Source of the DNA: Hyphomonas pacifica
GTDB lineage: Bacteria; Pseudomonadota; Alphaproteobacteria; Caulobacterales; Hyphomonadaceae
Direction: 5' to 3'
Assembly (NCBI RefSeq): GCF_000682675.1
Contig: NZ_AWFA01000011.1
Coordinates: forward strand, 1 to 64,000
DNA length: 64,000 bases
Part shown: positions 36,390 to 48,091 of the stretch, in pieces
How positions within the stretch are numbered: position 1 is the first letter of the stretch
How the letters are laid out: each line of letters starts with the position of its first letter
The notes under the pieces: generated by a model
Seen by the model: only the letters and a program-made list of their open reading frames with translations
What the model was told of the DNA's origin: nothing
Databases searched by the model: none
Translations under genes and position numbers: made by a program

Positions 36390-36525
36390 ACCGGTTCAGC
36401 CCGGAGATGACAAAGAGGAGCCGCTGGGCAAGCGGCTCCTCTGGTTCTTCGGTATAGCTTTCGTGTCGATGCTGGTCGTGGCGGCGGTGGCCTACACGCT
36501 GCGTGGTCTCCTGTTTATTGGCTGA
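36379..36525 (+). CDS. Small bd-oxidase-associated membrane protein (DUF2474-like)
   Basis: 48 residues, starting inside the end of cioB and with one membrane helix (about 22-46) after a charged, acidic N-terminus. Size, location directly after cioB and a lysine-arginine pair before the helix match the DUF2474/CydX-type small subunits that help assemble bd oxidases. Its stop also overlaps the stop of the convergent acyl-CoA synthetase gene by 11 bases. Confidence 0.75.
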   Translation: MRLEPVQPGDDKEEPLGKRLLWFFGIAFVSMLVVAAVAYTLRGLLFIG

Positions 36526-38137
36526 TGCCCAGTTGTTGCAGGGCATAGGCCTTGATGGATTTATAATCGGCCTTGCCATTGGGCGCGCGGCCGAGGTCTG
36601 CCTTGAACAGGATGGATTTCGGTGCCTTGTAGCGTGCGATGCGGCTTTGTACGAAGCTGCGTAATTCGTCTTCGCTGACATCACTGTCAGTTGAGACAAC
36701 GGCCGTTACTGCGCTGCCCCATTTATCGTCCGGCACCCCAACAACCAATGCGTCTTTCACGGCGGCGTGTTCTTTTAGGGCCTCTTCCACTTCTTCGGGA
36801 TAGACTTTTTCCCCCGCTGTATTGATGCAGTTGGAGCCGCGCCCCAGCAGAGTGATTGTGCCGTCTTCTTCGACCGTGCACCAATCACCTGGGATAGCAT
36901 AGCGCATGCCGTTGATAGTCTTGAAGGTCTTGGCAGATTTCTCCTCATCCTTGTAATAGCCGAGCGGCACGGCACCGCCCCGCGCGATGAAACCGGGTTC
37001 TCCGCTGCCGGGTGCGACTTCCCGGTCATCCTCTGTGAAGACTTTGCATTTCGGCCCGATCTCGAACTTTGAGGTCTTTGTGCCGCCTTCCAGCGTGGTA
37101 GTGGACGAGCCAAAGCCTACGGCTTCTGACGCGCCGAAGCTATCCATCATGGCGGCCTGGGGCATGTGACGCAGCAGACCCTGCTTCACTTCCGCGCTCC
37201 ACATTACGCCGGATGATACAATGCTCTGTACAGAGCTGACATCCCAACGGCCGGGGTTTTCATCCAGGGCTTTCAACATGGGTTTGCCGAAGGCGTCCCC
37301 GACAATGGCCATGCTGGTTACGCCATGCCTGGAGACTGTATCCCACAGGTTTTCAGGATCAAATCCGGTATTCTGTTCCAGCGTGATGATCGCGCCGCCC
37401 CCCAGAATCGCGCCCATTGCCGTGAACAATCCCGTGCCGTGCATCAGCGGGCAGGCCGGCACTTGGCGCGCCGTTTTTCCCATCAATTGCACCGCCGGCA
37501 GGAATTCCTCCATGGTGGAAGGATAGGGCAGGCCGGCCTGCTCAGCGCCTTCTTTTGCGGCCTGCCGCCAGATGCGCTGTGACCACATCACGCCTTTGGG
37601 CATGCCGGTTGTCCCACCCGTATAAAGAAAGAGGAGATCATCCGGGGACCGCTCAATGCCGAGCGGAGAGGGATCGCCCTCGGTCGCAAGCTTGTCATAG
37701 CCATGCGCCCAGTCTGGAATGTCGCCACTACCAATCTGTACCCAGATTTTGACGTCCGGCAGGCGTCCCCGAACCAGCTCCACCTGATCCATGAACTGAA
37801 CATCATAAAACACGACTGTCGCGTCGGAATTGTCGAAGATGTAGAACAGCTCATCTGCCAGGTAGCGGTAGTTGACGTTCACATGCGTCAGCCGTGCCTT
37901 GAAGCAGGCGACCAGCGCTTCGGTATATTCCGTTTGGTTTCGTAGATAGAAGCCGGCTTTGTCGCCTGTTTCTGCCCCCAGCTCGCGCAAGTTCCGCGCC
38001 AGCCTGTTGGAGCGGGCTGTCAATTCTGGCCAGTATATCTGGCGGTCGCCATGCGCGAGAGCCAGATCATCCGGGCCGAGCAACTGCCCGATCGCGTCCA
38101 GCATGTCGCCAAAGTTCATCTCTGAGGATGTCGTCAC
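36515..38137 (-). CDS. Acyl-CoA synthetase (AMP-forming, FadD/ACSL-like)
   Basis: 540 residues from the GTG with GGGAGAAG upstream; an open frame extends 114 bases upstream through the groL terminator and is not used. It activates a carboxylic acid to acyl-CoA through an acyl-AMP. The P-loop-like YTGGTTGMPKGVMWS and the C-terminal GEKVYPEEVEEALKEH and GKADYK catalytic-Lys region are present. The substrate is unknown, with a fatty or branched acid likely. Confidence 0.9.
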   Translation of the reverse strand: MTTSSEMNFGDMLDAIGQLLGPDDLALAHGDRQIYWPELTARSNRLARNLRELGAETGDKAGFYLRNQTEYTEALVACFKARLTHVNVNYRYLADELFYIFDNSDATVVFYDVQFMDQVELVRGRLPDVKIWVQIGSGDIPDWAHGYDKLATEGDPSPLGIERSPDDLLFLYTGGTTGMPKGVMWSQRIWRQAAKEGAEQAGLPYPSTMEEFLPAVQLMGKTARQVPACPLMHGTGLFTAMGAILGGGAIITLEQNTGFDPENLWDTVSRHGVTSMAIVGDAFGKPMLKALDENPGRWDVSSVQSIVSSGVMWSAEVKQGLLRHMPQAAMMDSFGASEAVGFGSSTTTLEGGTKTSKFEIGPKCKVFTEDDREVAPGSGEPGFIARGGAVPLGYYKDEEKSAKTFKTINGMRYAIPGDWCTVEEDGTITLLGRGSNCINTAGEKVYPEEVEEALKEHAAVKDALVVGVPDDKWGSAVTAVVSTDSDVSEDELRSFVQSRIARYKAPKSILFKADLGRAPNGKADYKSIKAYALQQLGISQ

Positions 38138-38251
38138 GTTGCTTCTCTCCCAATATGTTTTGAGCGAGTCTATGAGGTTGCCCTTGCGGTAGAAAAGGCG
38201 AAATCGCGATAATCCGGAGATGTTGCTTGAGGCTTTCTTGCCTGTGGCCAC

Positions 38252-38282
38252 AAAAAAAGAGGCAGCACTGAAGTGCTGCCTC
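38252..38282 (-). terminator. Intrinsic terminator of groSL
   Basis: On the minus strand a perfect 11-bp stem GAGGCAGCACT/AGTGCTGCCTC with a very short loop is followed by seven T. It lies just past the groL stop and within the untranslated part before the acyl-CoA synthetase start. Confidence 0.9.
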
Positions 38283-38310
38283 TCTGAGACTTTGCGTTTG
38301 GGTGTAAGGC

Positions 38311-39963
<1,653 letters not shown>

Positions 39964-40013
39964 TTACCTCTTTTGAGTATATCTGTCTGATCGAAAACGA
40001 TGGGGGGAGGCGC

Positions 40014-40304
40014 TTAGCCTTCCAAAACACCCATGATGTCGCTCTCTTTCATGATGAGCAGTTCTTCGCCGTCGACGGTCACTTCCGTGCCGGACCATTT
40101 GCCGAAGAGCACGCGGTCGCCTTTCTTGACGTCGAGCGGAACGCGCTCATTGTCGTCACCGATGGCACCAGCGCCCACAGCAACGATTTCGCCTTCCTGC
40201 GGCTTTTCCTTGGCGGAGTCGGGAATGATGATCCCGCCCTTGGTTTTCTCTTCTTCCTTGACGCGGCGCACGACGACACGGTCGTGCAGGGGACGAAGTT
40301 TCAT
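40014..40304 (-). CDS. groS: Co-chaperonin GroES
   Basis: 96 residues. The start [14 protein letters not shown], the mobile loop around [18 protein letters not shown] and the roof loop are typical of GroES, the seven-subunit lid of GroEL. AGAGGG precedes the ATG. Confidence 0.97.
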   Translation of the reverse strand: MKLRPLHDRVVVRRVKEEEKTKGGIIIPDSAKEKPQEGEIVAVGAGAIGDDNERVPLDVKKGDRVLFGKWSGTEVTVDGEELLIMKESDIMGVLEG

Positions 40305-40374
40305 TGGTTTTGCCCTCTTGTCCTAATTGACGAGTTCTCTTGAATGTCTAGTCGTCAGCGCGTCGGCCAGGGAT

Positions 40375-40401
40375 TTAGCACTCACCCATGCTGACTGCTA
40401 A
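40375..40401 (-). promoter_or_regulatory. CIRCE element (HrcA operator) of groSL
   Basis: TTAGCACTC, nine bases, then GACTGCTAA, an inverted repeat that matches the CIRCE consensus except for one base in the right arm. The heat-shock repressor HrcA binds such sites and represses groSL in many bacteria. Confidence 0.9.
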
Positions 40402-40412
40402 CGGTGTTGCGG

Positions 40413-40440
40413 AGTTAAGGTCGCCACCTGTCAGCGTCAA
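40413..40440 (-). promoter_or_regulatory. Candidate groSL promoter
   Basis: On the minus strand TTGACG (40440-40435) and TTAACT (40418-40413) are 16 bases apart, with CIRCE immediately downstream over the expected start site. A heat-shock sigma-32 promoter may also exist but I could not identify one. Confidence 0.5.
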
Positions 40441-40720
40441 CCGGGAAATTGCGAATTTTCTTCGAGTTAATCCAGAAGAAGGAGGCCAGTTCATGGGACG
40501 GTGAGAATTAACTCTGCGTGTGGCACTCCCCCATGACTTTTGCGCCACCCCAGATGGCAGGGGAATTTCCTAAACCATTATCGTTCTAGCAGTGCGGTGT
40601 ACATGCGCGGGAAGATTACGTTTCCAAAAGGTGAATGCCGACCCATCAAAGTTTTCTATCGGATTGATGATAAAATATTCTTCTTGTGAGAAAACCTTCT
40701 TATTGGATGGGAGACTGCAA

Positions 40721-41476
40721 GTGTCAGATCGAACCAAAGATGTAATAGAGTCTCTTACCTTTTTCGCCTTCGTGGCGATTACGGCCCTCTGTTTGTCATT
40801 TACGTTTTCGATCATCGTCTATTCCCTTGGGCTTGCGGCAGATCCCAAAAACTTCATTGTGGCAAACCTGTTCATCGCAACATGCGTTGCAGTTCCAACA
40901 GGGGCCATCGCGGCTCAGCACGAATTCCGGATGCGTATTTACCAGCGCGCCCTGGAAGACATTGCTTCCACTGACCCGCTGACAGGTCTTCTTAACCGGA
41001 AGTTCTTCCGTCAGTTTGCCGTTGAGGAACTGGCCCGCATGGCACGGACAGAAGTGACCTCTGCCATTGCGCTGTTCGATCTAGATTACTTCAAGGCCGT
41101 TAATGATCGCTACGGTCATGGCGGTGGCGATGTCGTTCTGCGCGAGGTTGCTGCGGTGGCCTATTCCGAATTGCGCGGCCCATTCGACCGTCTCGGTCGT
41201 TGGGGCGGCGAAGAGTTCGTCATCATGCTCAGCAATGTTGATATTGAGCAGGCTCAAAGCGTATGCGAGCGGGTGCGTGCGTCGATCGAGCGGCACATGG
41301 TGTTTCTTGATGGGCAGCCGGTAAATGTGACGGCCAGTTTTGGACTGGCGCTACTGCCGCCAGGTTCTGACTTCGACAAGGTTCTTGAACAAGCTGACCA
41401 CGCTCTGTACGATTCCAAATCCAAGGGACGTAACTGCGTTTCCGTTATGGGAAGACCCCAACGGGCTGCGGCCTGA
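40721..41476 (+). CDS. Membrane-bound diguanylate cyclase (GGDEF)
   Basis: 251 residues from the GTG with GGGAG upstream. Two membrane segments (about 10-37 and 43-65) precede a GGDEF domain (about 83-245) with the active-site motif GGEEF. It makes cyclic di-GMP. The product-inhibition I-site RxxD five residues before GGEEF reads GPFD, so feedback inhibition by that route is unlikely. The frame is open upstream to 40592, but the upstream sequence is not protein-like. A DUF3137 gene follows after 45 bases. Confidence 0.88.
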   Translation: MSDRTKDVIESLTFFAFVAITALCLSFTFSIIVYSLGLAADPKNFIVANLFIATCVAVPTGAIAAQHEFRMRIYQRALEDIASTDPLTGLLNRKFFRQFAVEELARMARTEVTSAIALFDLDYFKAVNDRYGHGGGDVVLREVAAVAYSELRGPFDRLGRWGGEEFVIMLSNVDIEQAQSVCERVRASIERHMVFLDGQPVNVTASFGLALLPPGSDFDKVLEQADHALYDSKSKGRNCVSVMGRPQRAAA

Positions 41477-41521
41477 TGATGCGTCTGTCCTGACGGACAG
41501 AGCATGGGGGATCATTCAGGC

Positions 41522-42661
41522 ATGTCCGAACTGTCGGGAAAGGGGGCCGGCGCCGTCAAAGGTGTGCCTGAATTGGAAGCAATTGCGGCCAGTCGGCCGG
41601 AATTTGAACATTCTGTACACATCTGGTCTGATGTTTTGATGCCGGAACTTGGTCGCCGCGAAGCATGCCGCAAGGCTTCTATCAACCGGGCTGTGCGCAA
41701 CAGTGTGGTCGCGGTCCTTGGTGTGCTGGTCATCTTCATCGCATTGCACATAGCGGGGATTATGGACGGGCTGGCGTTTAATTTCCCAATCATGTTCTTT
41801 ACGATGATGATGGCGGTTGCGGTGTTTGCTGGTGTCGCGTGGGTGCGCGTTTTCAACATGAAGTCCCAGACCAAGCAATTGGTTCTATCTGCGGCCTGTG
41901 CCCCTTTGGGGTTCAGATATGATACGCTCCATCCCAATCTGGACGGTATTGAAGACTTCAGCTCTCTCGGCGATCGTCTGTCGGAATGGATGAAACAGCA
42001 CAATTCAGGAGGCTCCCCGAAAGTTCAGACGCCTTTCGGGGAATTTGAACCACTGAATGGAGACAGGGCGCCGACACCCGCTTATGAGATTTTGAAAGCA
42101 GCAGGTTTGTTTCGCGGTCACTCCAAAAGCCGCTTTGAGGATCTCATCACGGGGGAGCGTGCTGGCGCGAAATTTGCCCTGGTCGAGGCAACACTGGCAA
42201 CGAGCGGCAAGAATAGTACGACCGTGTTCCAGGGCATTCTGGTGCACATCGAATATCCCGAGCGGTTTCTTGGACGTACCCTGATGGCGAGGTCTGGCTG
42301 GTGGAAGCGTGGACGCAATGCTGCCGGCCTCAAGAAAGTCGATCTCATCTCGAAAGAGCTGGACCGTGCCTTCACGGTTTACTCAACCGATCAGGTTGAG
42401 GCGCGTGCCTTGCTCTCGCCGGACAGGATGGAGCGTTTGATTGCCTTGGAACGGCATTTCTCGGGTGGCAAACTGCGTGGAATATTCGAGGATGGTCATA
42501 TGAGCCTCGTCCTGGAAGCGGGTGACCAGTTCGAAGCAGGCTCTATCTTCAGGCCGCTGGTAGATGCAAGCCGGTTCACATCAGCCCTGACAGAGCTGGG
42601 CCTCGTATGTGACTTGATTGATGGCTTTCTGACCCGTGACTGGGTGAAGAGGCGGCTCTGA
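41522..42661 (+). CDS. DUF3137 membrane protein
   Basis: 379 residues from the ATG; an in-frame ATG 18 bases upstream is an alternative. Two adjacent membrane segments (about 62-87 and 90-112) separate a short cytoplasmic N-terminus from a large soluble C-terminal domain (DUF3137), with the TTVFQGILVHIEYP strand. Function unknown. It ends five bases before the convergent RDD gene. Confidence 0.82.
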   Translation: MSELSGKGAGAVKGVPELEAIAASRPEFEHSVHIWSDVLMPELGRREACRKASINRAVRNSVVAVLGVLVIFIALHIAGIMDGLAFNFPIMFFTMMMAVAVFAGVAWVRVFNMKSQTKQLVLSAACAPLGFRYDTLHPNLDGIEDFSSLGDRLSEWMKQHNSGGSPKVQTPFGEFEPLNGDRAPTPAYEILKAAGLFRGHSKSRFEDLITGERAGAKFALVEATLATSGKNSTTVFQGILVHIEYPERFLGRTLMARSGWWKRGRNAAGLKKVDLISKELDRAFTVYSTDQVEARALLSPDRMERLIALERHFSGGKLRGIFEDGHMSLVLEAGDQFEAGSIFRPLVDASRFTSALTELGLVCDLIDGFLTRDWVKRRL

Positions 42662-42666
42662 CCAGT

Positions 42667-43614
42667 CTATCGTGTATCGTATTTGTCGGCCTTGCGATCT
42701 CCCAGCAGCATGCGTTGCTCAAGGCGGCGGCGGAGGGCCGCGTAATAGGCTTCCAGAAAGGCAATATCGGTCTCTCCCGGTTGGGTCTGCCAGCCGATCT
42801 TTGTCCGGATGCGGAGCGCAACCTGCGATTTCACTTCTTCGGTTGAGTTTCTCAGCACATCCTCCAGAACGTGAAGCTCGTGGATGCCATAGGCATCGGC
42901 CTGCTCCGGTGTGAAGGCAAACCTGCCTGGCAGGGCCTGGCTTGCCGCAGAGGAAGAGATATCGCCCATCAACTTGGCCTTGGGCGCCCGGATCACCCAT
43001 GTGCCAGCGATCAGGTCTCCGACGCGCATCTTGTCCTTGTTGAAGATGGGGAAGAGCAGGAAGATTCCGGACCAGACGAGGCCCAGAAGGGCTATCCAGC
43101 CTGACACGCCCGTGCCACCCATCATCAGGAATTGAAAGGGCAAACCGACTTCAATCTCGCGGATGAAATTTCGTGCCAGCACAGAGTTTGCGGTCAGCCT
43201 GCCGCCATCGCGGGCCGCCACACGTATGCCTAGTGCACGCTTGCCTGGCGTGGCGGATTTCGGTCCCAACTCGAAGAAAATGTAATAGAAGTTCCGCAAG
43301 AAAAAGAAGAAGACCAGCCAGACCGCAAACGCAATGTTCGCGCTGCCGCTTCCCATGGCACGGATGGCATAGCTTAGCCCGATGGCTGTCGCGATCACGA
43401 TGGCCCACTGGATGGCCACATCGATCAGGAAGGCCCCGGCGCGTTCGCTGGCCGTGGACAGTTTCAAATGAATGACCGCGCCTTCGGGCGTCACCAGTTC
43501 GCGAACCAGTTTGGACTGGCGCTGATTTTCCAGCATACGCGCACGTCGGCGCTGGTCGGCTTCAATTTGAAGGCGACTCAGATTCTGCGGGGCGTGAGGA
43601 ACCGTTGCGTTCAT
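42667..43614 (-). CDS. RDD-family membrane protein
   Basis: 315 residues from the ATG that overlaps the SpoIIM stop. The RDD membrane domain (about 45-200) shows several hydrophobic segments and GKRALGIRVAARDG. A soluble C-terminal part follows. RDD proteins occur in many transport or stress settings; here it is the last gene of the MoxR-type operon. Confidence 0.85.
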   Translation of the reverse strand: MNATVPHAPQNLSRLQIEADQRRRARMLENQRQSKLVRELVTPEGAVIHLKLSTASERAGAFLIDVAIQWAIVIATAIGLSYAIRAMGSGSANIAFAVWLVFFFFLRNFYYIFFELGPKSATPGKRALGIRVAARDGGRLTANSVLARNFIREIEVGLPFQFLMMGGTGVSGWIALLGLVWSGIFLLFPIFNKDKMRVGDLIAGTWVIRAPKAKLMGDISSSAASQALPGRFAFTPEQADAYGIHELHVLEDVLRNSTEEVKSQVALRIRTKIGWQTQPGETDIAFLEAYYAALRRRLEQRMLLGDRKADKYDTR

Positions 43615-44615
43615 GGCTTCGCCTCGTCCCGGCGCGGCAGATAGAAATAGGCCAGCCACAGGAACATCATGCCGATGGCGATCGTGTAGCGGGTCACATC
43701 GCTATTGATCATCTGTCGACCGAAGCCTTCCAGAATGGCGGCCACGATCAGCATGATGACACAGCCCATCGCAATCGTCGCGGCCTTCTGCCCGGCATGA
43801 CGCGCAGAGGCGAGCCGGGTCATGCGCCCCGGAAAGGCCACCGCGCCGCCGATCAAAAACCCAGCTGCGCCCGCCAGAATGATTGCGAACAGCTCTGTCG
43901 TGCCGTGGATCATCAGCCAGCCGGTGAATTCATAGCCAAGCCCCTTGCTCCAGAATACGGCGTACATCGATCCCAGGTGCACGCCATTATAAATCAACAG
44001 CCAGGCCGTCGGGATGCCAAAGGCAAAGCCGAGCGCGAACGCGAAGAGGGCGATCTGGGCATTGTTGTTGAACAGGTAACTGGCAAAGGACGTTAGCTGC
44101 CCATCTTCGGTGCTCATCGGATCATGGTAAATCGTGGAACGCAGATACTCCACAGTCGCATCCGGATTGCGGCCATCCCAGAAATTGTTGCCATGAAAGG
44201 TCCAGAACCAGTCCATGTCCTGAACGCACAGGAAGAAGGCCAGTGCCCCGCCGCCGAACAGAAACAGGGTGGCCAGCAGGGTCGGCCCCAGCGCTGCAGA
44301 GACACAGGCAGGCCAGTCCCTGCGCAGGAAATCCATGATCCGCTCACCAATGGAAGCGCGCGTCCCATATACAAAGAAATAGGCGCGCGTGCAGAGGCCT
44401 TCGAGATAGGCAATCACATTTTGGTCCAGAGAGATCGACCGCGCCACAGACAGAGAGGATACGGCCTGCCGGTAAAGGCGCGGCAGGGCCATCATATCTT
44501 CATCGCTCAACGCCTTCACGCCATTATTCTCAGCACGGGTGAGGATCAGGTCCAGCTTGCGCCAGTCCGTCTCTCTTTCCTCGCGGAAGCGATAGGATTT
44601 TAGAAGGTCGCTCAC
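43611..44615 (-). CDS. SpoIIM-family membrane protein
   Basis: 334 residues, GTG start overlapping the DUF58 stop (GTGA). Six or so membrane helices with the conserved ASYLFNNNAQIALFAFALG stretch and the TGWLMIHGTTELFAI segment identify the SpoIIM family. In non-sporulating bacteria such proteins occur in MoxR/DUF58 operons; role unknown, likely envelope-related. Confidence 0.88.
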   Translation of the reverse strand: MSDLLKSYRFREERETDWRKLDLILTRAENNGVKALSDEDMMALPRLYRQAVSSLSVARSISLDQNVIAYLEGLCTRAYFFVYGTRASIGERIMDFLRRDWPACVSAALGPTLLATLFLFGGGALAFFLCVQDMDWFWTFHGNNFWDGRNPDATVEYLRSTIYHDPMSTEDGQLTSFASYLFNNNAQIALFAFALGFAFGIPTAWLLIYNGVHLGSMYAVFWSKGLGYEFTGWLMIHGTTELFAIILAGAAGFLIGGAVAFPGRMTRLASARHAGQKAATIAMGCVIMLIVAAILEGFGRQMINSDVTRYTIAIGMMFLWLAYFYLPRRDEAKP

Positions 44616-45925
44616 AGCATGTCCCTCTGCTTGATCTGGATGTAACGTGAGATCAGTTCAACCCCAAACTCCTCCGGTCGCGTCTCGATCACCTGTACGC
44701 CCATGCGCTGCAGGCGGCGCAGCACGATATCGCGCTCTGCCATCAGTGTGTCGGCGATCACGGCGCGGCTGACATCCTCGGTCGTGAGGGGCTGGGCGTC
44801 GACCATGTCGGCCAGGGCTTCATCCTCAAAAGTGGCGAACAGAACCAGATGGCGGTCCGTCAGACGTTTTACATTTTCCAGCATCAACTCGGCTGAAATC
44901 GTGTCCACGAAATCCGAAAAGATGATGATCAGGCTGCGTCTTTCCAAGCGGCTGGAGAGGTTTGACAGGGCGAGGGTGAAGTTTGCTTCTTCCGAAGAAT
45001 AGTCGAGCTCAGCCGCCAGACTCTGCGCCTTTGTGAAAGCGCGCCGTCCCGCCAGGAAGCCACTCATCAGACCGGGGCGTTCGTCAAAGCCATAGATCAT
45101 CGTCCGGTCGCCATTGCGCAGCGACACAAAGCTGAGCAGCAGACCGGCATTGATCGCCCGGTCAATCTTCGGCACGCCGCCTAGCGGCTCGCTCATTAGG
45201 CGTCCGGTGTCGAAGGCAAAGACGATATTATGGTTACGCTCTGTCCGGAATTCCTTGGCCAGCAGGTTACGGTGGCGGGCCGAATGCTTCCAGTCTATGG
45301 CCCGCCGGTCCATGCCCGTTGTGAATTCGCGCAGGGCGTCGAACTCGCTGCCATCGCCGCGATCAATCTGCATCTTGATGCCGAACTCCGCATCCCGCGA
45401 ATATAGGCGGATGGCTTCATCCTTCACCCAGCGGATATTTGGCGTGACGGGGATGTCCCTGTTCAGCTCCATCAGATGTCGTTTTTGCACCAGGCCCAGC
45501 GGCCCCTGCCATCGGCTCCACAGCCTGATCAGCTGTGCCATGCCACGCCGTAAGGGCGTCAGTCCGAAGGCATAAGTCCGCTCACGGTTATTCCAGCCGC
45601 GAAGGCCTTTGGCTGGCATGTCTTCCAGCGTCTCGTTGACTTCCAACAGGATCTCGATGCGCCTTGGCAGCGCACCTGTGGAGAAGCTTAACGTCAGGTC
45701 CACAGGGTCTGTTGCGCCAACATATAGCAGGGGCGGTACATCCATTTTTACCTGATAGGCGCGCAGACTGGGCCCCACCATGGCGTCCAGCAGGATAAGG
45801 CCACCAATCGCGCCAATCCACCCGGCGCAGATGATCCACAATTCCGGACGCAGCAGAGCGATCAGTACCATTAGAGGCACGCCGAGCAGCATCAGGAAAA
45901 TGGCGCGGGGGGTTGGAGAAATCAC
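44612..45925 (-). CDS. DUF58 (vWA-like) protein
   Basis: 437 residues. Two N-terminal membrane segments precede the DUF58 domain; the family motif near [17 protein letters not shown] is visible, and the C-terminal half has a vWA-like fold (about 225-420). DUF58 proteins are partners of MoxR ATPases. The GTG start overlaps the MoxR stop, showing tight coupling. Confidence 0.9.
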   Translation of the reverse strand: MISPTPRAIFLMLLGVPLMVLIALLRPELWIICAGWIGAIGGLILLDAMVGPSLRAYQVKMDVPPLLYVGATDPVDLTLSFSTGALPRRIEILLEVNETLEDMPAKGLRGWNNRERTYAFGLTPLRRGMAQLIRLWSRWQGPLGLVQKRHLMELNRDIPVTPNIRWVKDEAIRLYSRDAEFGIKMQIDRGDGSEFDALREFTTGMDRRAIDWKHSARHRNLLAKEFRTERNHNIVFAFDTGRLMSEPLGGVPKIDRAINAGLLLSFVSLRNGDRTMIYGFDERPGLMSGFLAGRRAFTKAQSLAAELDYSSEEANFTLALSNLSSRLERRSLIIIFSDFVDTISAELMLENVKRLTDRHLVLFATFEDEALADMVDAQPLTTEDVSRAVIADTLMAERDIVLRRLQRMGVQVIETRPEEFGVELISRYIQIKQRDML

Positions 45926-46878
45926 CGGGGCGCAGCCGTCTGCTCAATGATGGCCGCAAGCGTTTCGTCGGTTGTCTTGCCTTCAATCTCCGCGCCGGGC
46001 GACAACAGCACGCGGTGACGCAGCGCAGGCAAGGCCAGCAGCTTCACATCATCCGGAATGACAAAGTCCCGTCCATCCAGCGCCGCGCGGGCGCGGGCGG
46101 CCGTTGCCAGCGCTGCCGCTGCACGCGGAGAAGCGCCGGTTTCCAGTGCAGGCGAGGTGCGTGTCGCGCGGATAATATCCACGATATAGGCGATAATGTC
46201 GTCCTGTAGGCGCGCTTCGGCCACAGACGCCACGGCCTCCGCGAGTTCCTCGGCTGAGACGACAGGCTCGACGCCAAAGCCCTTCGCGGTCTTCATGCCT
46301 GTGCGGGTGCCGTGTTGTGCTACAATAGCCAACTCTTCCTCGCGGCTCGGATAATCCAGCGTATGCTTGAACAGGAAACGGTCCAACTGGGCCTCGGGCA
46401 GGGGGTAGGTGCCCTGTTGCTCAATCGGGTTTTGCGTCGCGATCACCGTGAAGCGGTCGTTCAGGCTGTACGTGTCGCCGTCAATCGTCACCTTGCGCTC
46501 CTGCATCGCTTCCAGCAGGGCGGCCTGTGTCTTGGGCGGTGTCCGGTTGATCTCGTCTGCCAGCAGCAGATCCGTAAAGATCGGGCCCTTGGTGAGGCTG
46601 AACTCATTGGTCTGGAAGTTGAACAAGTTTGTGCCCAGAACATCTCCTGGCATAAGGTCCGGTGTGAACTGGATGCGACCGAAGCCAAGAGAGATCGAGC
46701 GGGCGAAGCATTGTGCCAGCAGTGTCTTTGCCGTTCCGGGCGGGCCCTCCAGCAGAACGTGACCGGAGGAGAACAGGGCGGTCAACAAAATATCGACGGT
46801 CGTGTCCTGGCCGACAACGGCCTTGCGCACTTGGCCGCGAATTCTGTCCGCCAGCGCCTTGATATCATTTACGTTCAT
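45922..46878 (-). CDS. MoxR-family AAA+ ATPase
   Basis: 318 residues. Walker A GPPGTAKT (about 40-48), Walker [10 protein letters not shown], and the sensor motif [22 protein letters not shown] show the MoxR class. MoxR ATPases act as chaperones for vWA-containing partners, here probably the DUF58 protein. It overlaps the end of the DUF4350 gene by 14 bases. Confidence 0.95.
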   Translation of the reverse strand: MNVNDIKALADRIRGQVRKAVVGQDTTVDILLTALFSSGHVLLEGPPGTAKTLLAQCFARSISLGFGRIQFTPDLMPGDVLGTNLFNFQTNEFSLTKGPIFTDLLLADEINRTPPKTQAALLEAMQERKVTIDGDTYSLNDRFTVIATQNPIEQQGTYPLPEAQLDRFLFKHTLDYPSREEELAIVAQHGTRTGMKTAKGFGVEPVVSAEELAEAVASVAEARLQDDIIAYIVDIIRATRTSPALETGASPRAAAALATAARARAALDGRDFVIPDDVKLLALPALRHRVLLSPGAEIEGKTTDETLAAIIEQTAAPR

Positions 46879-48091
46879 TCACGGATCTCCCAATAATTCC
46901 CTTGCGCCAGCGATACAGGTCGCGAGCCTTGTTCATGAGGTCTTCCCGGTTTGCGGCAGGGGCGCGCAGTCCGGCTTCCATTTCAGAGAAGCGCTTGCCG
47001 GTCTTTTCATCCGGTCCAAGACGGTCAAACAAAGCTGCCAACTGCGTTTCGGTCAGTGTCTTCGGGGCGCCAATCTCGCGCGCCACGCGGCGGCGGATCA
47101 TCTGCAAATACCCAGGTGCCATACGGCTTTCCCGGCGCGCCATGGTGACGAGACCTGCGGAATTGTCCGCTAGTGCCTGCTTGCCCAGCGCGATGGTGCG
47201 GCCTTCACGGGCGGGCGGGCCAAAGCGTACCAGCGCCGCCCAGCCGAGCAGAAGCGCGCTGGCCAGGGCGGCAAGCGTCGCGCCAATGAAGGGAACGTCG
47301 AACACCATTTGCATCAGATTTTCAGACCGCACAAAGCCATGCAGGGTCGCGTCGAAAATGATGGGTTCGCTATAATCGTAACGCAGATAATTGATCATCT
47401 GCATGGCAAAGCGCGCATTGGCTATATTGGACAGGCCAAACGTATTGATCATGTCCGGATCGCTGAGGATGTAGATTGGCTTGTCCGGCACTTTTGAGAA
47501 GAGGTATCCGTTCCCAACGCTGACAATTGGCTCCAGATTGTCGCTCCGGACGATCTGCATTTTCTTGTCGGGTTTCAGGGCCATTTTGCCGAAAGGTGTT
47601 TCGGTTTCCCATGGCACATCAATCCGGCCGATCTCTGCCTCAATGGAAAGATCCGACAAGAGATCATTTATATCTGTCGCGCGGGCAAATTTGGCATCCC
47701 TTTGCCATTTCTGGTTTGTCGGGTCCATTTGGCCCGTCCACTTAGGCAACACGACCAGCGTTGTCCGGTCTGGCGTATAGTCCTCCAGTGCGTCATTCAT
47801 GCCGCGTGCCGACAGGGTCAGCACCAGGACGCCCCAATCCGTTTCCGTCAGTGTGCGTTCAGAGCGTGAAATCATCACCGGATAGTTTTGTGCCTCAAGC
47901 AACTGTACAAAGCCATTATATCCCAGCGCAGACGTCGAGAAGGGGTGGTCCCCGGCCTTGTTGCGGTCCCGCAATTCCGGGGACCAGCCGGCCAGCACCA
48001 TAATGCCGCCAAAGGACAGGATCGCGATTGCCAGCAGAATGCCGACGACGCGCGCGGAAAAGGGCGATTCCGTCTGGGCTTTCCGGCTCAT
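46865..48091 (-). CDS. DUF4350 membrane protein
   Basis: 408 residues from the ATG that overlaps the DUF4129 stop (ATGA); a GTG six bases upstream is in frame. An N-terminal membrane helix (about 11-31), a periplasmic DUF4350 domain, a second helix (about 260-285) and a basic cytoplasmic tail are seen. Its family is a standard partner in the MoxR operon. Confidence 0.83.
   Translation of the reverse strand: MSRKAQTESPFSARVVGILLAIAILSFGGIMVLAGWSPELRDRNKAGDHPFSTSALGYNGFVQLLEAQNYPVMISRSERTLTETDWGVLVLTLSARGMNDALEDYTPDRTTLVVLPKWTGQMDPTNQKWQRDAKFARATDINDLLSDLSIEAEIGRIDVPWETETPFGKMALKPDKKMQIVRSDNLEPIVSVGNGYLFSKVPDKPIYILSDPDMINTFGLSNIANARFAMQMINYLRYDYSEPIIFDATLHGFVRSENLMQMVFDVPFIGATLAALASALLLGWAALVRFGPPAREGRTIALGKQALADNSAGLVTMARRESRMAPGYLQMIRRRVAREIGAPKTLTETQLAALFDRLGPDEKTGKRFSEMEAGLRAPAANREDLMNKARDLYRWRKGIIGRSVNERK

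Larger units (their letters stand above)
40305..40720. other. 416-base gap between groS and the diguanylate cyclase gene
   Basis: It holds the groSL promoter and CIRCE element (below). Further right lies a strong Shine-Dalgarno AAGGAGG (40479-40485) seven bases before ATG GGA CGG TGA (40493-40504), a three-codon open frame. A C-rich/G-rich pair, CCCC near 40528 and GGGG at 40560, could form a loose stem. The diguanylate cyclase frame is open from 40592 but its likely start is the GTG at 40721. Confidence 0.55.

Noticed and set aside
38138..38251. N-terminal extension of the acyl-CoA synthetase
   Set aside because: It would run through the strong groSL terminator; the GTG at 38137 has a good ribosome-binding site.
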